64,000 nt of DNA from Photorhabdus cinerea (GCF_011189575.1 NZ_PUJW01000019.1:1-64000), one strand, 5' to 3'. Positions 15,458-25,372 are shown, numbered from the stretch's first letter. Program-made: numbers and translations. Notes: generated by a model from the letters alone, not told the origin.

Positions 15458-16366
15458 ATGCGAAACCGCACATTAGCCGATTTAGATCGGGTAGTTGCTC
15501 TAGGCGGAGGTCATGGCCTTGGGCGTGTCATGTCCTCTCTTTCATCACTAGGCTCCCGCCTGACAGGCATTGTCACCACGACAGATAATGGAGGCTCAAC
15601 TGGAAGAATCCGACGTTCTGAAGGCGGTATTGCCTGGGGAGATACCCGCAATTGTTTAAATCAGCTTATTACCGAACCCAGCGTTGCATCAGCAATGTTT
15701 GAGTACCGTTTTGGTGGTAATGGGGAGCTAGCAGGTCATAACCTGGGTAATCTGATGCTTAAGGCGTTGGATCATTTAAGTGTCAGACCTCTTGAGGCGA
15801 TTAATTTAATCCGTAGCTTGCTGAAAGTTAATTCTCATCTGATTCCAATGTCCGAGCAGCCAGTTGACCTGATGGCAATAGACGATCAAGGCAACACCAT
15901 TTATGGCGAAGTCAATATTGATCAGTTGAACTGCATTCCACAGGAATTGATGCTATACCCTCCAGCTACGGCGACAAAAGAGGCACTGGATGCTATCACT
16001 CAGGCCGATCTTATTGTTATCGGCCCTGGCAGTTTTTTTACCAGTCTGATGCCATTACTGTTACTTGAAGATTTAACCCAAGCACTGCGTCGTAGCAACG
16101 CCAATATGATTTATATTGGTAATCTTGGGAAAGAATTAAGTGTTGCCGCAGCAGAGCTGACACTGAAAGATAAGCTAGAAATGATGGAAAGCAAAATTGG
16201 GCATCGGATAATCGACGCAGTTATTGTCGGCCCCTGTACAGATATCAGTGGGCTCAGTGACCGCATTGTCACTCAGCAAATACTGGAAGCCCAGGATATC
16301 CCCTACCGTCACGACCGTGAATTACTGCATCAGGCGTTAGAGAATACCCTACAAAACCTCGGCTAA
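15458..16366 (+). CDS. ybhK: YvcK/CofD-like gluconeogenesis factor homologue
   Basis: 302 residues of the CofD/YvcK superfamily: N-terminal GGGHGLGRVMSSL nucleotide-binding loop, TTDNGGSTGRIR, then LAGHNLGNLML and VIGPGSFFTSLMP. Relatives bind UDP-GlcNAc and influence cell shape and carbon metabolism; the E. coli role is not well defined. It is divergent from moaA and convergent with uvrB, as in E. coli. About 280 bases upstream hold promoters for both divergent genes. Confidence 0.9.
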   Translation: MRNRTLADLDRVVALGGGHGLGRVMSSLSSLGSRLTGIVTTTDNGGSTGRIRRSEGGIAWGDTRNCLNQLITEPSVASAMFEYRFGGNGELAGHNLGNLMLKALDHLSVRPLEAINLIRSLLKVNSHLIPMSEQPVDLMAIDDQGNTIYGEVNIDQLNCIPQELMLYPPATATKEALDAITQADLIVIGPGSFFTSLMPLLLLEDLTQALRRSNANMIYIGNLGKELSVAAAELTLKDKLEMMESKIGHRIIDAVIVGPCTDISGLSDRIVTQQILEAQDIPYRHDRELLHQALENTLQNLG

Positions 16367-16387
16367 GGTTAATCAAAACCCTATCAA

Positions 16388-18397
16388 TCAGGAATTAACA
16401 ATAAACTGCTCACGCAATGTGTGAACCTGATCCCGAACATTAGCCGCCTGTTCGAATTCAAGATCCTGCGCATGCTGGTACATTTTCGCTTCCAGCTCGC
16501 GGATTTTGTTTTCCAACTCTTTGGCGGATAGCTTGCTGAATGCTTCTGTTGTAACAACCGTTTTGCCTCTGGTTTTCCCCTTACCACCAGTAGGCTGGCC
16601 AATTTGCAGAATATCACCGATCCTCTTATTCAGACCTTTTGGAACAATACCATGTTCTTCATTAAATATTTGCTGCCTGGCACGACGGCGCTCTGTTTCA
16701 CCAATCGCTTTCGCCATTGAATCTGTAATTTTATCGCCATAAAGAATCGCTTTACCATGCAAGTTACGGGCTGCACGTCCAATAGTTTGAATTAATGAAC
16801 GTTCAGAACGCAGGAAACCTTCTTTATCAGCATCAAGGATTGCTACCAGAGAAACTTCTGGCATATCCAACCCTTCCCGTAGCAAGTTAATACCTACCAA
16901 TACATCAAACTCACCTAAACGAAGGTCCCGGATAATTTCCACCCGTTCAATGGTATCGATGTCTGAGTGCAAATAACGAACCCGCTCACCGTGTTCTTCC
17001 AAATACTCAGTTAAATCCTCCGCCATTCTCTTAGTCAGAGTAGTCACCAGCACCCGCTCATTTTTCACCGCCCGAATGCGGATCTCAGATAATAGATCAT
17101 CAACCTGAGTTGTTACCGAACGAACTTCCACTTCAGGATCAAGCAAACCGGTAGGACGCACCACTTGTTCTACGATATCACCAGCAGATTTTTCTAGTTC
17201 ATATTTGCCTGGTGTTGCAGAAACATAAATTGTCTGCGGAGCTAGTGCTTCAAATTCTTCAAATCGCAATGGGCGGTTATCCAACGCGGAAGGCATACGG
17301 AAACCGTATTCCACCAACGTTTCTTTACGAGAACGATCTCCTCGGTACATACCCCCAATTTGCGGGATTGTAACGTGTGATTCATCCACCACCAGCAAAC
17401 CATCAGCAGAGAGGTAATCAAACAATGTTGGAGGTGGCTCTCCTTCGGCACGACCAGAAAGGTAACGGGAATAGTTTTCAATGCCGGAGCAATAGCCTAG
17501 TTCATTCATCATTTCCAAATCGAATTGGGTACGCTGAGTAACACGCTGCTCTTCCAGCAATTTACCATTTGCCAGCAATACCTTGCGCCGCTGCTCAAGC
17601 TCAACCTTAATCTCTTCCATTGCCTGAACAATACGCTCTCGCGGGGTAACATAGTGAGTTTTCGGATAAACAGTATACCGTGGAACATTGTACTGAACCT
17701 GTCCTGTCAACGGATCAAACAGTGACAACCGTTCTACCTCATCATCAAACAGTTCAACACGCAAAGCGTGTTCATCAGATTCAGCCGGGAAGATATCAAT
17801 CACCTCACCACGTACTCTGAATGTCCCCCGCTGAAATGCCTGATCATTACGGGTATATTGCAGTTCGGCCAAACGTCGCAGAATTGAGCGCTGATCGATG
17901 ATCATACCATTGGTCAGGTGGAGCATCATTTTCAAGTAACTGTCCGGATCACCCAAGCCATAGATAGCCGATACAGATGCAACCACTATCACATCCCGCC
18001 GCTCCAGCAAAGCCTTCGTTGCAGATAAGCGCATTTGTTCGATATGCTCGTTTACTGAGGCATCTTTTTCTATAAAAGTATCAGAACTCGGGACATAAGC
18101 TTCAGGCTGGTAATAATCGTAGTAGGACACAAAATATTCTACCGCATTCTCTGGAAAGAAATCTTTCATTTCACTGTAAAGCTGAGCCGCCAATGTCTTG
18201 TTCGGAGCAAGTACCATAGTTGGCCGGTTTAAATTAGCTATTACATTAGCAATAGTGAATGTTTTACCTGACCCCGTTACTCCTAGCAGAGTCTGATGGG
18301 CAAGTCCGTCCTCCAGCCCTTCCTGCAATTGGCGAATTGCCTCTGGTTGATCACCACCAGGCTCGAAGTCAGAATGTAATTTGAACACCTTACTCAT
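16388..18397 (-). CDS. uvrB: Excinuclease ABC subunit B
   Basis: UvrB verifies DNA damage delivered by UvrA and recruits UvrC for dual incision. 669 residues (E. coli 673). Walker A GVTGSGKT at 39-46, the beta-hairpin region SYYDYYQPEAYVP near 92, helicase motifs ATPGKYE and QTIGRAARN, and the C-terminal UVR coiled coil (ELENKIRELEAKMYQHAQDL) that binds UvrC. A LexA box about 40 bases upstream places it in the SOS regulon. Confidence 0.98.
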   Translation of the reverse strand: MSKVFKLHSDFEPGGDQPEAIRQLQEGLEDGLAHQTLLGVTGSGKTFTIANVIANLNRPTMVLAPNKTLAAQLYSEMKDFFPENAVEYFVSYYDYYQPEAYVPSSDTFIEKDASVNEHIEQMRLSATKALLERRDVIVVASVSAIYGLGDPDSYLKMMLHLTNGMIIDQRSILRRLAELQYTRNDQAFQRGTFRVRGEVIDIFPAESDEHALRVELFDDEVERLSLFDPLTGQVQYNVPRYTVYPKTHYVTPRERIVQAMEEIKVELEQRRKVLLANGKLLEEQRVTQRTQFDLEMMNELGYCSGIENYSRYLSGRAEGEPPPTLFDYLSADGLLVVDESHVTIPQIGGMYRGDRSRKETLVEYGFRMPSALDNRPLRFEEFEALAPQTIYVSATPGKYELEKSAGDIVEQVVRPTGLLDPEVEVRSVTTQVDDLLSEIRIRAVKNERVLVTTLTKRMAEDLTEYLEEHGERVRYLHSDIDTIERVEIIRDLRLGEFDVLVGINLLREGLDMPEVSLVAILDADKEGFLRSERSLIQTIGRAARNLHGKAILYGDKITDSMAKAIGETERRRARQQIFNEEHGIVPKGLNKRIGDILQIGQPTGGKGKTRGKTVVTTEAFSKLSAKELENKIRELEAKMYQHAQDLEFEQAANVRDQVHTLREQFIVNS

Positions 18398-18433
18398 AGG
18401 TATCTCACTTTCCCAAAACTAGTTTATCTATAA

Positions 18434-18453
18434 TACTGGATAAAAAACCAGCT
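18434..18453 (-). promoter_or_regulatory. LexA (SOS) box of uvrB
   Basis: TACTGGATAAAAAACCAGCT has CTG-N10-CAG and an AT-rich centre, closely similar to the E. coli uvrB SOS box and in the same position relative to the gene. Confidence 0.85.
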
Positions 18454-18745
18454 TCAAGCCAGTTTTACAAAAACATACTTAATTCAGGTAACCTCTACAT
18501 TAATTGACCCATTAATATCAAAATAAATATTACTTTATCCCCAAAATCATCTTGATTTTTTCATTTTTTATATGATCGACTGAAAGGTGACAACACAAGG
18601 CATCATCCCCGAACATTCAGGGCTTGATTTTAATTAACTTATTGATATTAAAAATAATTAAAACTAAGACGAGAATAACATCAACCTTAACTAAAGCCGC
18701 GTATTTTCTTGCGTTACGCACCTTTTCTAAGCCTAATGCACAAGG

Positions 18746-18768
18746 TTATCCACAGGAATAGTGGATAA
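18746..18768. promoter_or_regulatory. DnaA box pair upstream of uvrB
   Basis: A consensus DnaA box TTATCCACA (18746-18754) faces an imperfect inverted copy (TGGATAA, 18762-18768). A DnaA site in the distal uvrB promoter region has been described in E. coli, so conservation is plausible; binding is untested here. Confidence 0.55.
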
Positions 18769-18769
18769 C

Positions 18770-19211
18770 TCTACAAACCCTATTAACAATACGAAGTTGC
18801 AACATCGTCCCACAAAAGAGGTAACCCCCAACAGTAAAAATTTTTACTATTTTTTTAACCTTATAATTCTAGTTATTCACTATCAGGAAAAGACATAATT
18901 CTCCTGAAAAAATAAGAATTTTCTTATTGAAATTAGGCATAAAATGAAGTGACTGCTCTCACACGACCGAATTGGCTTTTGCAACACCCTCGCATTGGAC
19001 CAAGGTTTACGGCAATTTTTACTAAATCTGTTCAATGCGACCCACACAAGGGTATCTGTCGAGACAAACTGGCCTTACTGTCTCAAACAGCAAACGATGC
19101 TGATTTCAGGGCAGAATTTTTATTCAATAAAAAAACCAGCAAGCAGTTTTCTTGTACGAAACCTGTTTATAAAAGAGGAGATAGTCATGGCTTTCACCTA
19201 TTCGGAATAAA
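18770..19211. other. Intergenic stretch, no convincing gene
   Basis: AT-rich DNA with short overlapping frames (18949-19215, 18995-19210) that look like chance. Near its end AAGAGGAGATAGTC, a strong ribosome site, precedes a seven-codon frame MAFTYSE at about 19187 whose stop almost touches the ATG at 19212. Confidence 0.4.
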
Positions 19212-19427
19212 ATGATCATTTTCATTTCAATAATGGGAATAATTATTATTTTCTATGTTTCCGGTAACAACAGATTCAATTTCATTATTATGAAGCCTTT
19301 GCTTCAAGAAGGGAGCCGTCAAAGAGAATATTTTGGCAATGTTGATAACATCATCAAGAAAACAAAAATTACCTTATTGATACGCGTAACATTACATCTT
19401 TATCAAGGATATAATGTATACCCTTGA
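19212..19427 (+). CDS. Possible small membrane protein
   Basis: 71 codons opening with a hydrophobic helix (MIIFISIMGIIIIFYVSGNN) followed by a basic tail. It directly follows the tiny MAFTYSE frame, which has the strong ribosome site, so translation could be coupled. No family recognised; AT-rich DNA makes chance frames likely. Confidence 0.35.
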   Translation: MIIFISIMGIIIIFYVSGNNRFNFIIMKPLLQEGSRQREYFGNVDNIIKKTKITLLIRVTLHLYQGYNVYP

Positions 19428-19489
19428 TAAATTCACATCAGCACCCCAACTGTTCTATAAGACGGATTCCAGAGTGAGTTTTCAAAAAA

Positions 19490-19900
19490 ATGATAGATAC
19501 AAAAATATAGGATCTACATTGCCTTAACAATACACCTAATATTCCGCTGGCTATTTTCGATCAAAGACCATTAAAACCGGTTCACCTTTGTACCTATCAT
19601 CCACAGTTTCAATCTCTTGCTGTTCCAAAGTATCTATATTGCCACTCCCTGGCTGTTTTTATGGCGTTACCATTTAGTCAATTTATTAATTTAAATCAAG
19701 ATGTTTATTTCACTTCCTCTATTCTATAGTGGTTCCCTAGTGCTAAAAGGAATAACCAGTTTTCAAACTCGAAGGGTAAAATAGCTCTCCCCCGAGAGAC
19801 TTATAATTGGAATAATGTTTTGTTTGATGCTATTCAACTACTAAAAAACACATCAACACAACTTAACATTATTGTAATAGAACCAGTAAAGTCAACATAA
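19490..19900 (+). pseudogene. Decayed unknown gene with two in-frame TAG codons
   Basis: From an ATG at 19490 one frame runs 136 codons to a TAA at 19898, broken only by TAG at 19508 and TAG at 19727. The translation looks protein-like (IPLAIFDQRPLKPVHLCTYH; GKIALPRETYNWNNVLFDAI). I do not recognise the family. Two TAGs and nothing else suggest point-mutation decay; translational recoding cannot be excluded but has no support. Confidence 0.4.
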
Positions 19901-20155
19901 AAATAAACATAAAGTTCATTTTAGTGTAAACTTTATAATGAATTTTACTTAATACTATGATTTAACTTTTATTTTTAAAATATAAACTTAAATTCATGAG
20001 CTTTTTTTAACACAAGATATGCTAATATCAGCAATCTGATATATAGGATATTAAAGTAAAATCAATAAATTATCACAATGAGTGTTTTTTTTCACACTGG
20101 ACAATATCGGTATGCAATATATAGTGATACAGCAATTTTTACATAAAGGATTCTC

Positions 20156-20770
20156 ATGAAAACGTCTAACGCACAGCGAAAAACAAATATCATTAAGAAT
20201 ATAGAATACCTGATACGTACCCGAGGTGAAACAAAGAGCTCATTCTCTAATCGAACAGGATTAACACGCACCACAATTTATAAAATTCTGGATGGACAGG
20301 TCAATAACGTACAACAATCTACTATTCTCCGGATTTCTGATTTTTTCGGTGTTTCCTGTGAAGAAATAGAAAATTACGACCTTGAACAATTAGAACGCCT
20401 CAATGAAACTCTTTCAACAGAAGGAAATAAAAACCCTTCAGCCATACCGATCATTCCACAATCTGAATTCTTATCCGTCTCTGAGAAAAAAATAGGCCAG
20501 CTTGTTACCGAGTACCCACTTACCTATTTCTTTGGTGACGAATCAAATATGCTAGCTATCAAAGTCGAATCGGAAATAGAAGATATCTTTATACCCGGTG
20601 AGGTGATCATAATAAAACGACCTCCCGCATTAGTAACCAATACCCCATTACTGTATTACTCTAATAAAATCGGTTTTTTTATCCGGCAAGAGAAAGCTCA
20701 TGACAGCATAGATAGAAAACACGCAAAATCTACTCAATTTTTGGGCTACATTGTGGGAGAAAGACTGTAA
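20156..20770 (+). CDS. XRE/S24-like transcriptional regulator
   Basis: 204 residues. The N-terminal helix-turn-helix spans about 12-65 (SSFSNRTGLTRTTIYKILDG). The C-terminal half has the LexA/CI peptidase-like fold pattern (MLAIKVESEIEDIFIPGEVI) but lacks the Ser-Met nucleophile pair, so self-cleavage is not expected. The stop codon abuts the ATG of the transporter gene, so the two form an operon and the regulator may sense or control uptake. Function inferred. Confidence 0.75.
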   Translation: MKTSNAQRKTNIIKNIEYLIRTRGETKSSFSNRTGLTRTTIYKILDGQVNNVQQSTILRISDFFGVSCEEIENYDLEQLERLNETLSTEGNKNPSAIPIIPQSEFLSVSEKKIGQLVTEYPLTYFFGDESNMLAIKVESEIEDIFIPGEVIIIKRPPALVTNTPLLYYSNKIGFFIRQEKAHDSIDRKHAKSTQFLGYIVGERL

Positions 20771-21664
20771 ATGCCAGCAAATCAGAAATTTAAGTTATTG
20801 GGATTTACAAGATACGGTAAATTATCAGCAAATATCATGGTGCTGGCAACGGGTAAGACCATTACTATGGGGTTGAAAGAATTGGTCGACAGTGATATTT
20901 CAGAAGATCTGAGCAGGCATGAACTCAGTACACTATATCGCAAATTATACAGCCACAGTAACATTGTGACAGCTTATGAACTTGGTGATCGTCATGAACG
21001 TTCATGGCAAGCGTATTTACTCATCAGTGTTGCACTCAGTACCATTTATATTTTCTCGACAATATGTGGTGTGAAACCCATTCATGTCCCTTTTATTAAT
21101 ATAGTCACTCCTCCTGGTGTTTTTATTTATCCAATAACTTTCTTGCTGGTCGATATTCTTAACGAATTCTACGGATTACGTCTGGCAAGAAGGACCATTA
21201 TTATCTCATTTGCCGCAAACTTACTTTTTGTGTTGGGGCTTTGGGGAACCGCATTAATACCCGGCGTTCCGGAATGGGAATTCGGTGACACTTACAGTGG
21301 AATAATTAATAGTATCGTAGCCGTATTATTAGCATCATCCCTTGCCTATTTTATCTCTGAGAATATAAACTCATATCTTCTCTGTAAAATAAAGTCTCTC
21401 ACGAATTCAAAATATCTTTTCCTGAGAGTAATAACCAGTACTGTAATCGCTTCAGCATTCGACAGTATAATATTCTGCTCAATTGCTTTTTATGATGTTC
21501 TCAGCATAGATACCATAAAAGAAATGATTATCGCACAGTTCTTAATTAAAGTTACCTATTCTATCTTGGGTGTAGGTCCTATTTATCTGGTACGAAAAAT
21601 ATTCCGTAATTATATAAACCGACCAATAGATAACCCAACCAATAAAAAAGTTGCCGAAATATAA
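20771..21664 (+). CDS. VUT-family queuosine-precursor transporter with N-terminal extension
   Basis: Residues about 80-280 form the multi-helix VUT/YhhQ domain (TPPGVFIYPITFLLVDILNE; YGLRLARR; the C-terminal QFLIKVTYSILGVGPIYLV). E. coli YhhQ takes up preQ0/preQ1 for tRNA queuosine. At 297 residues this protein has about 75 extra N-terminal residues, soluble and possibly regulatory (LLGFTRYGKLSANIMVLATG). It is translated from an ATG touching the regulator stop. Substrate is inferred from the family. Confidence 0.78.
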   Translation: MPANQKFKLLGFTRYGKLSANIMVLATGKTITMGLKELVDSDISEDLSRHELSTLYRKLYSHSNIVTAYELGDRHERSWQAYLLISVALSTIYIFSTICGVKPIHVPFINIVTPPGVFIYPITFLLVDILNEFYGLRLARRTIIISFAANLLFVLGLWGTALIPGVPEWEFGDTYSGIINSIVAVLLASSLAYFISENINSYLLCKIKSLTNSKYLFLRVITSTVIASAFDSIIFCSIAFYDVLSIDTIKEMIIAQFLIKVTYSILGVGPIYLVRKIFRNYINRPIDNPTNKKVAEI

Positions 21665-21720
21665 ATAGAGGAGATATCTTTGTCAAACTATAGAAAAATT
21701 ACTGAAAAATATAATTTTTT

Positions 21721-21743
21721 ATGCCGGAAGGCTCTTCCGGCAT
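21721..21743. terminator. Hairpin between convergent transporter gene and bioD
   Basis: ATGCCGGAA and TTCCGGCAT form a perfect 9-bp stem with a five-base loop. The position between convergent genes fits a bidirectional terminator, though the T-tract lies on the upstream side for each strand. Confidence 0.55.
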
Positions 21744-21762
21744 ATTAGCCATAAATAATAAT

Positions 21763-22443
21763 TCAATTAATGAGTAATTTCAAATCTATATGCTCACCTA
21801 AATGGTTAAAACATTCTCCCTTCAAATGAGGAATAACGCCTAATAAAGGAGCAGGTAACATATGTTTTAATGTCGCCAGATATTCTTTCTGGCGTTTACC
21901 CACAGGTTCAACCTCATTAGCTATCCAGCCTGCAAGGTGTAATCCTGAACATTTAATCGCTTCTGCTGTGAGTATCGCGTGATTAATACAACCTAGTTTT
22001 ACACCAACTGTCAGAATAACGGGTAATTGCTCTTTAACTACCCAGTCAGCAAAAGTCGCCGATTCTGATAAAGGGGTATACCAACCGCCAGCACCTTCTA
22101 TCAAAACCCAATCCGCTTTATTTTCTAACCAGCGTAATCCTTCAGACATAATAGAAAAATCAATAGGTCGCCTTAAATCAGCACTAATAATATGGGGTGA
22201 TGTTGCTTCAACAAATACCAATGGATTAACTTCATCATATTGCAAAGGTACAGAACTATTTGCCATTAATGCCAATGCATCCGAATTACGAATGCCTCCC
22301 GGCGTTATTTCACTCCCCGAAGCCACCGGCTTATAACCCGCTGTCTTATATCCCGATTTATTCGCAGCCTGTAGCAAAGCACAACTTACAACTGTTTTAC
22401 CCACTTCAGTATCTGTACCCGTTAAAAACCAGCTCTTAATCAC
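21763..22443 (-). CDS. bioD: Dethiobiotin synthetase
   Basis: BioD closes the ureido ring of dethiobiotin using ATP and CO2. Walker A is GTDTEVGKT at the N-terminus; KPVASG and EGAGGWYTPL are the substrate and nucleotide loops. I start at the GTG at 22443 (GGAG 9 bases upstream) because the longer frame opens with TTG; this gives 226 residues. It overlaps bioC by 8 bases and ends the bioBFCD operon. Confidence 0.95.
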   Translation of the reverse strand: MIKSWFLTGTDTEVGKTVVSCALLQAANKSGYKTAGYKPVASGSEITPGGIRNSDALALMANSSVPLQYDEVNPLVFVEATSPHIISADLRRPIDFSIMSEGLRWLENKADWVLIEGAGGWYTPLSESATFADWVVKEQLPVILTVGVKLGCINHAILTAEAIKCSGLHLAGWIANEVEPVGKRQKEYLATLKHMLPAPLLGVIPHLKGECFNHLGEHIDLKLLIN

Positions 22444-23203
22444 GATAAATAACTCCAAAAATAATCTGATAACTGAGAGGTAAATGTTTATTTTCTCGTG
22501 GATAAGCCTGTTCCAGAGCAGTCAATCGTCCACGGGTCATCAGGCCCTGCTGGCGCCCACCATGAAGATGAGTCGCACCAATCCCTTTCAAGGAGGCCAA
22601 TAAAGGAAGGAGATTAGGATATTGCTGACGATAGACCTGACTAATCAGGCAATGCCGGAAACCCTGGCAGGCATCTTTAATCGTCTGTTGTGGCAGAAAA
22701 TGATTAATATGCTGATAATTATCAACCGCACTCCAGGCTTGCTTCAATTCATATAACGAACCTTGCGCCAACGTGGAAAACAGAATCAGTCCGCCAGGGC
22801 GGGTTACTCGGTAAAGTTCTTCTAAAGCGCAGGATAAATTATCACACCATTGAACAGCCAGATTACTAAAACAGATATCAACGCTGCCATCAGCAAGCCC
22901 TAAACATTCAATATCCCCTTGCAGGTAGTAGTCAGCGACTTGTTGCTTACGGGCATGAACCAACATACCCGATGCCAAATCTAGTGCAATCACCTGCTTC
23001 CCCTGTTGCCGCCAACGGTGACTGAAAAAACCGGTACCACAGCCGGCATCTAATACTAATCTTCCAGGATGTCCATCCACTTGTTGCATGAGGAATTCAC
23101 CCGTTTGCTGTTGCAATTTTGCCACAACATCATAATTGGCCGCAGCTCGTCCAAATGCTCCAGCAATCGCCCGTTTATTGACAGATTCAGCTACGGAACT
23201 CAT
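22436..23203 (-). CDS. bioC: Malonyl-ACP O-methyltransferase
   Basis: BioC methylates malonyl-ACP so that fatty-acid enzymes can build pimelate for biotin. 255 residues with the SAM motif I VLDAGCGTGFFS near residue 45 and motif IV DICFSNLAVQWC. It overlaps bioF by 17 bases. Confidence 0.95.
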   Translation of the reverse strand: MSSVAESVNKRAIAGAFGRAAANYDVVAKLQQQTGEFLMQQVDGHPGRLVLDAGCGTGFFSHRWRQQGKQVIALDLASGMLVHARKQQVADYYLQGDIECLGLADGSVDICFSNLAVQWCDNLSCALEELYRVTRPGGLILFSTLAQGSLYELKQAWSAVDNYQHINHFLPQQTIKDACQGFRHCLISQVYRQQYPNLLPLLASLKGIGATHLHGGRQQGLMTRGRLTALEQAYPRENKHLPLSYQIIFGVIYRD

Positions 23204-24338
23204 ACAACGCCTCCATCAACATATCAATATCCTGTTGCTTATGACTAGCAGTCAGTGTGATACGTAGTCTGGCACTACCCGGTGGTACGGTTGGTGGGCG
23301 AATAGCTTTGACCCAAATACCTTTTTGTTGCAGATATTGGGATAAAGACACACTTAGCTCATTATTGCCAACAATCAATGGCTGGATCGCCGTGGCTGAA
23401 TTTGTCAGGGTAAATGGCAATTTCTGTGCTCGCTGACGGAAGTAATCAATATTCTGCTGTAATTGTTGACGCAATTCATCACCAGATTGTATCTGCCGGA
23501 CCGCTTCCGAAATAGCCTGCGCTTGTGCCGGAGGCATAGAAGTGCTGTAGATAAGATGACGTGAGTATTGAATCAGATATTCAGCTGTCTGCTCATCACA
23601 AAGCACCGCAGCACCACTCAACCCAAATGCTTTGCCAAAAGTCACAATCAGGATTTCTGGTTTTACTTTCTGTTGCCAGCAGCTTCCCCTACCCTGTTCA
23701 CCACAAACACCAATACCATGAGCATCATCTACCATTAACCAGTTTCCAGAAGCATTGGTTTGCTGATAAACATCAGACAATGGCGCCCTGTCACCATCCA
23801 TACTGAACACCCCTTCCGTCACTACCAACGTTTTCCCAACACAAGGTTTTACCAGTAAATCCTTAAGTGATTCAGGTTGATTATGCAGAAAACGCCGTAG
23901 CTGAGCGGGGGAATGCATAGCGGCTTCCATTAATGAGGCATGACTCAGACGATCTGCAATAATTCGATCCTGCTTCGTCATTAACGCGGCAATCACTCCC
24001 TGATTAGCGGAATATCCTGAAATGAACAGTAATGCTTTTGGGTAACCCAACCAATCAGCTAATTGTTGCTCCAGCACCTGATGAGCTTTTGTATAACCGG
24101 TAATATGACCTGAACCGCCACTTCCAACACCATATTGCTCCGCTCCCTGCTGCCATGCGGAAATGACTGCGGGATTTGTACTTAACCCAAGATAATCATT
24201 ACTGGAAAAATTGAGATGTTTACCCTCAGTGGTATATAAAAATCGTCCGTCTGATTTCTGATTAACCTGTCGCTGCCGCCATAAAGAAGAACCCCGGCGC
24301 TCAGACAATTGTCGGGAAAGATAAGCTGACCAATTCAT
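23187..24338 (-). CDS. bioF: 8-amino-7-oxononanoate synthase
   Basis: A PLP enzyme joining pimeloyl-ACP and L-alanine. 383 residues with GSGGSGHITGYTKAH, DDAHGIGVCG and the PLP lysine in TFGKAFGLSG. The start is the ATG at 24338, overlapping the bioB stop as TGATG; a GTG one codon upstream is less likely. Confidence 0.96.
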   Translation of the reverse strand: MNWSAYLSRQLSERRGSSLWRQRQVNQKSDGRFLYTTEGKHLNFSSNDYLGLSTNPAVISAWQQGAEQYGVGSGGSGHITGYTKAHQVLEQQLADWLGYPKALLFISGYSANQGVIAALMTKQDRIIADRLSHASLMEAAMHSPAQLRRFLHNQPESLKDLLVKPCVGKTLVVTEGVFSMDGDRAPLSDVYQQTNASGNWLMVDDAHGIGVCGEQGRGSCWQQKVKPEILIVTFGKAFGLSGAAVLCDEQTAEYLIQYSRHLIYSTSMPPAQAQAISEAVRQIQSGDELRQQLQQNIDYFRQRAQKLPFTLTNSATAIQPLIVGNNELSVSLSQYLQQKGIWVKAIRPPTVPPGSARLRITLTASHKQQDIDMLMEALYEFRS

Positions 24339-25372
24339 CACAATGCCGCATTATAAAATTGATCATCTGCATTAATGATGGCTTCAGTCAAATACTGTTG
24401 CTGCTGATTATCACCGAATGCCGTCTGCGTCTGCTGAGGATTAATACCCAATTTGCGGAATAGTTGTAAATCCTTATCTTCAGCTGGATTAGGCGTAGTC
24501 AATAATTTACAGCCATAAAAAATAGAATTGGCGCCAGCCATAAAACACATTGCCTGCGTCTGCTCATTCATCTGTTCACGGCCTGCGGATAACCGGACAT
24601 GAGAAGCCGGCATCATGATCCTGGCAACGGCAATCGTGCGGATAAAATCAAAAGGGTCTACATCTTCGTTATCAGCCAGTGGAGTGCCTTTGACTTTTAC
24701 CAGCATATTGATTGGTACACTCTCCGGTGGTTTCGGCAAATTCGCCAGTTGCACCAGCAAAGCGGCTCGATCGCGAATCTCTTCACCCAAGCCGACAATA
24801 CCACCAGAGCAGACTTTTATTCCCGCATCCCTCACCTTATCGAGAGTATCTAATCTGTCCTGATAGGTCCGGGTAGTAATAATGTTGCCATAAAATTCTG
24901 GCGAGGTATCAAGATTGTGGTTGTAGTAATCTAATCCCGCATCCGCCAACCGCTGAGCTTGTGAACCATTGAGCATGCCGAGCGTCATGCAAGTTTCCAT
25001 CCCTAACGCTTTGACTTCTTTAACCATTTTCTCCAGATAAGGCATATCCCGCTCATGAGGATTTTTCCACGCCGCCCCCATACAGAAACGAGTAGAACCT
25101 GCATTTTTAGCTTTACGGGCAGAATCAATCACCTGCTCCACTTCCATCAACCGTTCTTTCTCAAGACCTGTTTTATAACGGGAACTTTGCGGGCAATATT
25201 TGCAATCTTCCGGACAAGCGCCCGTTTTGATGGAAAGTAATGTACTGACCTGTACCTGCTGTGGGTCAAAATACATGCGGTGAATCTGTTGTGCTTGAAA
25301 TAATAATTCAAAAAAAGGCTTACCAAACAGTTCTTGCGCCTGTTTAATTGTCCATTGCTTGCATTCAATCAC
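24338..25372 (-). CDS. bioB: Biotin synthase
   Basis: A radical-SAM enzyme inserting sulfur into dethiobiotin. CPEDCKYCPQS is the CxxxCxxC cluster motif; MGAAWKNP, a GIVGLGE block and a terminal SIFYGCKLLTTPNP are family signatures. It starts with GTG at 25372 behind GGAGATG. First gene of the leftward bio operon, divergent from bioA. Confidence 0.97.
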   Translation of the reverse strand: MIECKQWTIKQAQELFGKPFFELLFQAQQIHRMYFDPQQVQVSTLLSIKTGACPEDCKYCPQSSRYKTGLEKERLMEVEQVIDSARKAKNAGSTRFCMGAAWKNPHERDMPYLEKMVKEVKALGMETCMTLGMLNGSQAQRLADAGLDYYNHNLDTSPEFYGNIITTRTYQDRLDTLDKVRDAGIKVCSGGIVGLGEEIRDRAALLVQLANLPKPPESVPINMLVKVKGTPLADNEDVDPFDFIRTIAVARIMMPASHVRLSAGREQMNEQTQAMCFMAGANSIFYGCKLLTTPNPAEDKDLQLFRKLGINPQQTQTAFGDNQQQQYLTEAIINADDQFYNAAL

